Shown piece by piece: positions 58,401-64,000 of a DNA stretch of 64,000 bases. The stretch's first letter is position 1, and each line of letters opens with the position of its first letter. The notes under the pieces are model-generated. The model had not been told where the DNA came from and made no database searches. It saw only the letters and a program-made list of their open reading frames with translations. Source of the DNA: Porodaedalea pini (Eukaryota > Basidiomycota > Agaricomycetes > Hymenochaetales > Hymenochaetaceae); assembly GCA_002794775.1 (NCBI GenBank), contig NBAY01000127.1, positions 1-64,000 of the forward strand, read 5' to 3'. The position numbers were made by a program, and so were the translations under genes.

Positions 58401-59150
58401 CGGTAGCTTTTCAAAACCTTTTTCGCTAAAAACATCGGTGTAGTCGTTGAGGTATGTGGGCCAGGACGTCTTGTCCATTCGCATCTCTCTCACCCCCTTC
58501 GTCTCTTCCACTGCTCTCCACACCTTCCGCATGCCTTCCTCCACGTTCCTCTCCACCACACATTCACTCGGGCAACGCGTAAAGTCGAGTGTTCCCGTTT
58601 TCCAGTCGACTTCCGGGTTGTGTCGACGAAGCCAGTCATATCCTAGAAAGATGTTGGACGATGCCAGTGAGGTCACCGCCAGGACGATCCGTTCTTTATG
58701 GTGACCGATCGTAAGTTCGACGTCGACGTACTCCTCGATCAATCCGGCTTCATTGTGTGTGCCGTCGGCATTGAGTACCACAAGGGGTCGAATATAACGC
58801 TTCGTCTCCAGTCCGTACCGTTCGACGAACCTTACGTCAATGCACGATCCTGTACATCCCGAATCTACGAGTGCGTGTGCGTCCAGCTCCCTCACTTCAC
58901 CTTCCATTCTGTGTCCGACGTTCAGGAGAAGGTCCAGCTGGCGTCCGCCAGTTCCTCTCATGAACAGCTGCTCATATTCCTCCCTTTCTTTCACACCGGT
59001 AGAGACTTCATAATCGGGAAAACCATCGACGTTGTTCGCATCTACGTATTGTACAAACGGTTGGTTATATTTTAGCGGATCCGGATTCGAAGTCTCTTGT
59101 TCTTCTTGGTCAGTCGCCCCGATGGCTACGCCTGACCACTCGCAAAACCC
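55500..59150 (-). CDS. Element 2 Pol polyprotein, reached by -1 frameshift
   Basis: Open in the -1 frame from the slippery site to TAA 55500 (more than 1,200 codons). Order: protease LVDSGCTGSC, RT (KLDLRWGYYNVRI, VYLDDILIL), RNase H (EADSSNFALGG), integrase HHCC (HDSTLAGHPGSSKTVELVRR to CDRCQRTKA) and DDE (HDRGTQFDAS, AYHPQTDGQTERVNQE), chromodomain (LEEVLDSRLHRGKLQYLVKW). Pol has no ATG near its start, so it should be made as Gag-Pol. All catalytic residues expected for RT and integrase are present. Confidence 0.93.
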   Translation of the reverse strand, partial: GFCEWSGVAIGATDQEEQETSNPDPLKYNQPFVQYVDANNVDGFPDYEVSTGVKEREEYEQLFMRGTGGRQLDLLLNVGHRMEGEVRELDAHALVDSGCTGSCIDVRFVERYGLETKRYIRPLVVLNADGTHNEAGLIEEYVDVELTIGHHKERIVLAVTSLASSNIFLGYDWLRRHNPEVDWKTGTLDFTRCPSECVVERNVEEGMRKVWRAVEETKGVREMRMDKTSWPTYLNDYTDVFSEKGFEKLPEHRPWDHVIDLKPDFKPSDCKIYPLTPTEQQSLKDFLDENLKSGRIRRSISPMASPFFFIKKADKSLRPIQDYRKLNDGTIKNKYPLPLIDELVDKVKKAKYITKLDLRWGYYNVRIREGDEWKAAFRTNMGLFEPTVMFFGLCNAPATFQAFVNHIFKELIYANLIIVYLDDILILSETIEEHIDTSRRVLQILRENGLYLKPEKCEFDAKVVKYLGHIIGNGEIKADPAKTEAIANWPVPRNLKELQQFLGMGNWLRRFIKDYSKVVHPLTSLTGKKDWVWETEQQEAFEELRRRLCSPPVLAIANDEGPFRVEADSSNFALGGVLLQKQEGKWRVVAYRSEALLPAERNYEIYDKEMLAIVSALKEWRQYLLGARHKIEIWSDHANLTYFRSAQKLSYRQARWRTELEEFDFHLEHKSGKTMGKADLLSRKAGYDEGKDDNDDVVFIKDKWLNRGVVRTSREEVLERVGDAQRAQDESERPTGMTKADGLWRMKGKVYVPSTMKEAVLRECHDSTLAGHPGSSKTVELVRRDFWWASMFSDVRAYVRGCDRCQRTKALRTSRSRPLHPNTIPEGPWEIVTVNLIGELPDSKGHNAICVFVDRFSKQMHAIPTTTRLSAEGMAQLYRDQVFRLHGLPKKIIHDRGTQFDASMMKELYKLLHIEGNPSTAYHPQTDGQTERVNQELEQYLRLFVNHRQSDWKDWLPLAEFAYNNREHSATKMSPFYANTGRHPLSFDTTRTSSTNMSAEEFAKHIKETHRVAKDNLVKAADDMKRYHDRTAGASVEYKAGNKVFLDGQNISTDSPTKKLADKWYGPFDIVDKVGASAYKLKLPKRWKKVHPVFNEALLKPAVKPSFESQKQPPPPPPDIIDNEEEYELEEVLDSRLHRGKLQYLVKWVGYNEPTWQPETDFGENAKEAIAEFYLKHPGAPRRLEIPRQRLRLLFANTEPDDRDHGWSGRPTLKGG
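59107..59150 (-). promoter_or_regulatory. Element 2 gag-pol -1 frameshift signal
   Basis: Minus strand: slippery heptamer G GGT TTT in the gag frame (59150-59144), 5-nt spacer GCGAG, then a 7-bp stem TGGTCAG (59138-59132) with CTGACCA (59113-59107) enclosing the gag TAG. The heptamer obeys the X XXY YYZ rule and is the type used by a luteovirus; the spacing is in the usual range. Confidence 0.75.
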
Positions 59151-60208
59151 TGCGAGTCGACGACCTCTTCGTCATTCTCTTCTTCCTCCACATAGTCCTC
59201 CACCGTCGACCTCCGAGTGTCTACGACTTCCTCGAAGGCCGATTCCTTCATCGCGCCGAGCTCGTCCGCGAGGATGCGGCGTTCGCCTGGTGCCATTAGT
59301 TCCAGCATGCGCTGGATGATTGGCTTCCCCTGCGGGCACTTGTCCTTGAAATGGCCCAGCCCGCCGCAGATCCAGCACGCGCGTCGTCGTTGCGCCTCGT
59401 TCATTGAGACGTCCATCGGTTGACCAGCGCCTCCAAAGGTGACGCCGGTTGCGTCGCGTCTGTCGACGTGAGGGGCCACTACCTGACGGCGAGCCGGGGG
59501 TCCTTGTTGTTGTTGCGGGCGAGGCTGAGGTATGAACGGGCGACCTCGTTGGATTGCGCGGATCTGTTGTTCGCCTCGATCGATCTCAATGGCCTTGTTC
59601 TTCCAGTCCTCGTACTTCGTCGGAACCGGCGTTGATCTCAGGACTCCACGCACTACTTCGATGTTCATGGCGCGTTTGAGACGATCACAGATGATGCCGT
59701 CGTCCTTCAGTTCCGCACGTTTGATGATGACGTCGAGCTGTTGGAAGAACTTGTCTGCGGTGAGGTCCTTCTGAACCTTCTCCCGGAATTCCTTCAGCGC
59801 CGCCTCCTTGCGATTCGGGTCGTCGAACGAGGCGTCAAGTCGTTCCTGGAATCTCTCCCAGCTGTCGGTGAATGTGACGATTCCCGACGTTGTCGACTCC
59901 TCGACGTAGTTCTGCGCCCACGTCGCCGCATTACCACCCTTCAGGTAAGAGAGAGCTACATAAATTCTACTCTCCGACGTAGGGTATCGGTGCGGGTTCG
60001 CGGATACAAAAAGAAGGACTTCTCGTCTGAAGTCGAGGTAGTCGTCGCCACCAGTGAATTCACGTGGTCGGGCGACGTCTATGTTGGGGGTCGGGGGGTT
60101 AGCGGCCGCGACCGGTGCTGGGGCGTTGTTCGCCTGATGGGTGAAGGCACTCGCAACGATGGCCGCGATCTGTGCCATTTGCTGTTGGCTAAAACCTTCT
60201 GTTGACAT
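59126..60208 (-). CDS. Element 2 Gag polyprotein
   Basis: 360 residues from ATG 60208. Gag core around RPREFTGGDDYLDFRREVLL, LSYLKGGNAATWAQNYVEES and KFFQQLDVIIKRAELKD; zinc knuckle CWICGGLGHFKDKC (CX2CX4HX4C) near residue 278; acidic C-terminus. Builds the virus-like particle and packages RNA. TAG at 59126-59128 lies eight codons after the slippery site. Confidence 0.92.
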   Translation of the reverse strand: MSTEGFSQQQMAQIAAIVASAFTHQANNAPAPVAAANPPTPNIDVARPREFTGGDDYLDFRREVLLFVSANPHRYPTSESRIYVALSYLKGGNAATWAQNYVEESTTSGIVTFTDSWERFQERLDASFDDPNRKEAALKEFREKVQKDLTADKFFQQLDVIIKRAELKDDGIICDRLKRAMNIEVVRGVLRSTPVPTKYEDWKNKAIEIDRGEQQIRAIQRGRPFIPQPRPQQQQGPPARRQVVAPHVDRRDATGVTFGGAGQPMDVSMNEAQRRRACWICGGLGHFKDKCPQGKPIIQRMLELMAPGERRILADELGAMKESAFEEVVDTRRSTVEDYVEEEENDEEVVDSQGFASGQA

Positions 60209-60906
60209 CGCGGGTTCGGGTGCGGGTGTCGAAGGTTCTGGAGGAGTCGGCGGTGAGGGGTCTCTGTTGGTTTCGCGGTAAGGACCCGGGGTCGGTGGTA
60301 GGTTGACCGTAGACGTTGACGGTGCAGGTGACGACGGAGCAGCTGGGGGCCACCTTGCTCTCCTCCCTCGTTCGTCTGATGAATACCAGCTGCGCCGGAT
60401 TTCACTCCACCAGATGTCGTGAGTGACGCCGCTATTATTGGTCGCGACGTAGCCTGGTCGGTCTGGATCCCAACGGGCTGAAGCAGGAAGGGCCCGTTGC
60501 TGTTTGTCGGTGAGATCTATCTTGACGTCGGTGGAGGAACAGGGATCGGTTGCGCATTCGATCCGGGGTTACGCCAACGTTGCGCGGGTTCATCAGCGAA
60601 GTTGATGACGAGGCGGTAGGATCCGAGCGAGATTACAAACGAGATTGTCGTCGAGGTTTGAACTCGTCTTGTTACCCACGTCCACGTTAGGTGCGTGCTC
60701 CACCAGAGGCTAACTCGTAAAGCCAGGGTCGGGAAATGTCGGTTGATATAATTACGTAATACACGAACGTCCGAAAACGTCCGGGCAGGGTTGAGGGTTG
60801 TCGTTTAGGGGGTTTACACTTCAAGTCCGTCGAGGGGAGCGCTCCTCTAGACTGAGTGAAGGCGAGTCGACAGCGACGACGTACGCTGGGGATGAGCCTG
60901 GGTGAG
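60209..60906 (-). other. Element 2 leader with two overlapping open frames
   Basis: 698 nt. The gag frame is open for about 120 codons upstream of the gag ATG (WWSEIRRSWYSSDERGRRAR region) with no in-frame ATG. A second frame upstream overlaps it in the +1 relation. Both are conserved in element 3. Confidence 0.4.
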
Positions 60907-60917
60907 GTTCTGCTTTT
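60907..60917 (-). promoter_or_regulatory. Element 2 primer-binding site, self-priming type
   Basis: AAAAGCAGAAC on the minus strand, one base inside the 5' LTR, exactly complementary to 61126-61116 in the LTR. No tRNA-type TGG at this position. Confidence 0.72.
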
Positions 60918-60918
60918 A

Positions 60919-61353
60919 TGTTAGGCGGGAGTCCGGGAGACGACTCGGACTGGGCAGGCCTCGGCTGACTGTCGTCTGGGTCGTGCTATACTCGAGTGGG
61001 GACTCGGGACACGCTGTACTCAGGCTAGGTCGTCGCGGAGGTAAGAGGATTAATACAATATACACTACTACAGGAGGGGACGCGGTCTCACCTAGGTCGT
61101 CGCGGAGGTAAGAGGAAAAGCAGAACAAGTGTTCATGCGAGTTCCTCAAACCTTTTATTCGCGCCGATTGTGAGACCGGATTATCTAAGTACTGTATAGT
61201 TTATGTAATTAGGAATGGAACGAATGAAAGTCGCGTGAAAGGAGTGTGGGAAATGATTGGAAAGATGATTAATTATAATGAAAAAGGAGCGGTTAAAAGG
61301 AAAGAAATGGTAAAGGGAAAATAAAGGAAAATGCGAAGGTTCGAGTTCTAACA
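60919..61353 (-). repeat. Element 2, 5' LTR with promoter
   Basis: 435 bp. On the minus strand AATAAAAGG (TATA-like, about 61158-61150) is followed about 31 nt later by GTTCTGCTTTT (61126-61116), the inferred RNA 5' end and primer sequence. Confidence 0.93.
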
Positions 61354-61358
61354 GCATT

Positions 61359-64000
61359 GACGTGAGGTTCGTCGAACGCTATGGGTTAGAAACCAAGTGA
61401 TACATCAGACCCCTTGCGGTGCTCAATGCAGACAGCACGCACAATGAGGCCAGTTTGATCGAGAAATACGTCGACATTGAGCTAATGATTGGACATCACA
61501 AGGAAAGGATCGTCCTTGTGGTGACATCCCTGGCATCGTCAAACATCTTCCTGGGCTATGACTGGCTCCGACACCACAACCTGGAGGTTGACTGGAAGAC
61601 AGGTTCGATTGAATTCACCCATTGTCCTGAGGAGTGCTTGATCAAGAAGGAGGGAGTGGAGGAGACGAGGAGGGTGAGAGAGGTGCGAATGGACAAGGCG
61701 TCCTGGCCCACATATCTCAATGACTTTGCTGACATCTTCAGCGAAAAAGGCTTCGAGAAGCTACCGGAACATCGCCCCTGGGATCACATCATCAACTTGA
61801 AACCTGACTTCAAGCCTAGTGACTGCAAGATCTATCTGCTGACACCAACAGAACAGCAATCACTAAAGGACTTCCTCGAAGAGAACTTGAAGTCGGGCTG
61901 CATATGAAAGTCGATCTCACTGATGGCATCGCCCTTCTTCTTCATAAAGAAGGCCAACAAGTCACTACACCCGATCCAGGACTACCATAAACTCAATGAC
62001 GGCACGATCAAGAACAAGTATCCTCTCCCCCTCATCAACGAACTAGTCGACAAGGTCAAGAAGGCGAAGTTCATCACCAAACTTGATCTTTGCTGGGGAT
62101 ACTACAATGTCCGGATCTGAGAAGGCGATGAATGGAAGGCAGTGTTCTGCACGAACATGGGTCTTTTCAAACCAACAGTTATGTTCTTCGGTCTTTGCAA
62201 CGCACCAGTGACGTTCCAGGCCTTTGTAAACCACATCTTCAAGGGACTGATCTGTGACAACTTGATCATCATCTACCTCAATGATATACTGATTCTCTCG
62301 CAAACTCAAAAGGAGCATATCAAAACGTTGAGGCACATCCTTCAGATCCTGCAAGAAAACGGTCTGTACCTGAAGCCTGAAAAGTGCGAGTTTGACGCCA
62401 AAGTCATAAAGTACCTCAGCCACATCGTCGGCAATGGCGAAATCAGAGCAGACCTGGCGAAGACGGAAGTGATCGCAGACTGGCCCATCCCACAAAATGT
62501 CAAACAGCTGCAACAGTTCCTTGGCATGGGCAACTGGCTACAACAGTTCATCAAGGATTACAGCAAGGTAGTCCATCCGTTAACATCGTTGACAGGCAAG
62601 AAGGACTGGGTATGGGAGACCAAACAGCAGGAAGCATTTGAGGAGCTGAGACGATGTCTCTGCTCATCTCCAGTCCTAGCCATCGCGAAAAATGAGGGCC
62701 CTTTCTGCATCGAAGCGGACTCATCAAACTTCGCGCTTGGAGGCGTGTTGTTGCAGAAGCAGGAAGGCAAGTGGAGGGTAGTTGCCTACAGGTCAGAGGC
62801 ACTCCTGCCGGCGGAACGAAACTACAAGATCTACGACAAGGAGATGCTCGCGATCATTTCAGCACTCAAGGAGTGGAGACAGTACCTTCTCGGTGCCCGT
62901 CACCCTATCGAGATCTGGTCTGATCATGCCAACCTCACCTACTTCAGGTCAGCGCAAAAGCTGAGCTATTGACAAGCTCGCTGGCAGACAGAACTTGAGG
63001 AATTCGACTTCCACCTCGAACACAAATCGGGGAAGACGATGGGCAAGGCGGACCTGCTGTCACGCAAGACGGGCTATGATGAAGGCAAGGATGACAATGA
63101 CGGGGTTGTCTTCATCAAGGAGAAGTGGCTGAACCGAGGAGTGGTGAGGACATTGCAAGATGAGTTGTTGGAATGAGTGGGTGATGTGCAGAGGGTGCAG
63201 GACAAGTCGGAGAGGCCGATGGGACTGACAGAAGTCGACGGGTTGCAGTACATGAAAGGCAAGGTGTATGTGCTGTCGACAATGAAGGAAGCGGTGCTGA
63301 GGGAATGCCATGACTTGACCCTGGCAGGACACCCTGGATCGTCAAAGACGGTCGAACTGGTACATCGAGATTTCTGGTGGGTGTCGATATTCTCCGACAT
63401 CTGAGCATATGTCCGAGGATGTGATCGCTGTCAGCGAACAAAGGCTCTGAGGGCGTCGAGGTCAAGGCCACTCCACCCAAACACAGTCCCTGAGGGTCCT
63501 TGGGAAATTGTCACGGTCGATCTCATTGGAGAGCTCCTAGACTCGAAGGGACATAACGCGATTTGTGTCATCGTGGATAGATTCTCGAAGCAGATGCACG
63601 TGGTCCCAACGACAACAAAGCTGTCAGCAGAAGGCATGGCTCAATTGTACCATGACCACGTCTTCTGCCTCTACGGTCTACTGAAGAAGATCATCCATGA
63701 CCATGGCACACAGTTCGATGCATCAATGATGAAGGAGCTATACAAACTCCTACACATCGAAGGCAACCCGTCAATGGCATATCACCCGCAGACGGACAGT
63801 CAGACTGAATGTGTTAACCAGGAGCTCGAACAGTACCTTAGACTCTTTGTTAACCATCAACAATTGGACTGGAAAGACTGGCTCCCCCTCGCAGAATTCG
63901 CATACAACAACCAAGAACACTCAGCGACAAAGATGTCTCCCTTCTATGTGAACACCGGATGACACCCTATGAGCTTTGACTCAGTATGAACTTCCTCTAC
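61359..64000 (+). pseudogene. Element 3 Pol, remainder: RT, RNase H, integrase with multiple TGA stops
   Basis: Resumes with DVRFVERYGLETK directly after the TSD. Stops TGA at 61398, 61905, 62118, 62970, 63174, 63402, 63960 and 63987, each where element 2 has arginine. RT motif C reads YLNDILIL where element 2 has YLDDILIL, so a catalytic Asp is lost (GAT to AAT). RNase H and the integrase core (HPQTDSQTE) are recognisable. No TAA or TAG stop was seen in this frame within the window. Clearly non-functional. Confidence 0.92.

Larger units (their letters stand above)
55065..61353 (-). mobile_element. Element 2: young, intact chromodomain Ty3/gypsy element nested in element 3
   Basis: 6,289 bp on the minus strand: 5' LTR 60919-61353, PBS, leader, gag 59126-60208, pol 55500 to about 59150 in the -1 frame, 3' LTR 55065-55499. 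LTRs 435 bp each, TGTTAG to CTAACA, three differences by eye. TSD GCATT at 55060-55064 and 61354-61358, inside the protease codons of element 3. Both ORFs are uninterrupted, so it may be competent for transposition. Confidence 0.96.
52547..64000 (+). mobile_element. Element 3: old, decayed gypsy element of the element 2 family, runs off the window
   Basis: Plus-strand chromovirus copy: 5' LTR 52547-52984, PBS, leader, gag 53695-54777, pol from 54760 to the window end, interrupted by element 2 (55065-61353). It aligns with element 2 throughout but carries at least nine in-frame stops, all TGA and all at arginine positions of element 2, plus many Arg to Cys/His/Gln, Ala to Val, Pro to Leu and Thr to Met changes. 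This is the mark of CpG decay. The 3' LTR is outside the window. Confidence 0.93.

Overview
This window looks like a chromosomal segment of a filamentous fungus, most likely an agaricomycete basidiomycete. The signs are single-copy genes with many short introns of about 50-70 nt (a Cdc42-type GTPase, an adenylate kinase, an MDR-family reductase, a CMD/AhpD-like protein), an F-box protein of the style expanded in mushrooms, fungal-specific transcription factors, and chromodomain Ty3/gypsy elements. No tRNA, rRNA or CRISPR was found. Functions are inferred from sequence motifs; no database was searched.

Layout. 1-13589: a LINE of the type with endonuclease, RT and RNase H, split by a young, almost intact gypsy element (element 1, minus strand, 2031-9007, TSD CCCGG). 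13590-22017: CpG-poor, AT-rich repeat territory. It holds a solo LTR (A) that itself contains a fold-back element and a second solo LTR (B), an orphan zinc-knuckle ORF, and a decayed gene (copy A) carrying another solo LTR (C) and abutting a 1.07-kb fold-back element. 22396-34323: mostly ordinary genes (F-box, CDC42, an IQ/BAG-like protein, a DUF202 membrane protein, a zinc-free MDR reductase), with copy B of the decayed family and a CpG-poor stretch between them. 34926-41620: three minus-strand genes (ABCG transporter, HMG-box factor, Zn2Cys6-type factor) that all lack their N-terminal domain. 42268-45394: copy C of the family, split by a second fold-back element. 45608-48501: a CMD-family gene and ADK1. 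48502-52546: remnants (an SDR fragment, a decayed repetitive gene, a Tourist-like MITE). 52547-64000: an old, decayed plus-strand gypsy element (element 3) with a young member of the same family (element 2, minus strand, 55065-61353, TSD GCATT) inserted in its protease coding region.

How the parts relate. The two gypsy families carry the same three expression and replication signals, read by eye. The first is an 11-nt primer-binding site beside the 5' LTR that is complementary to an 11-nt stretch inside the LTR about 31-36 nt downstream of a TATA box, as in Tf1-type self-priming. The second is a heptamer slippery site followed by a hairpin at the gag-pol junction, with pol in the -1 frame. 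The third is a purine-rich tract at the 3' LTR. The old element 3 differs from element 2 mainly by changes expected from CpG deamination: all nine in-frame stops seen are TGA and all fall at arginine positions. The same signature appears in the LINE, in copy A and in the repetitive gene at 50.6-52.5 kb. I infer that repeats here are cytosine-methylated or RIP-like mutated. The most unusual material is the self-priming and frameshift logic in two element families, the fold-back elements whose arms match each other better than they match another copy, and the three-member family of unknown genes in different stages of ruin.
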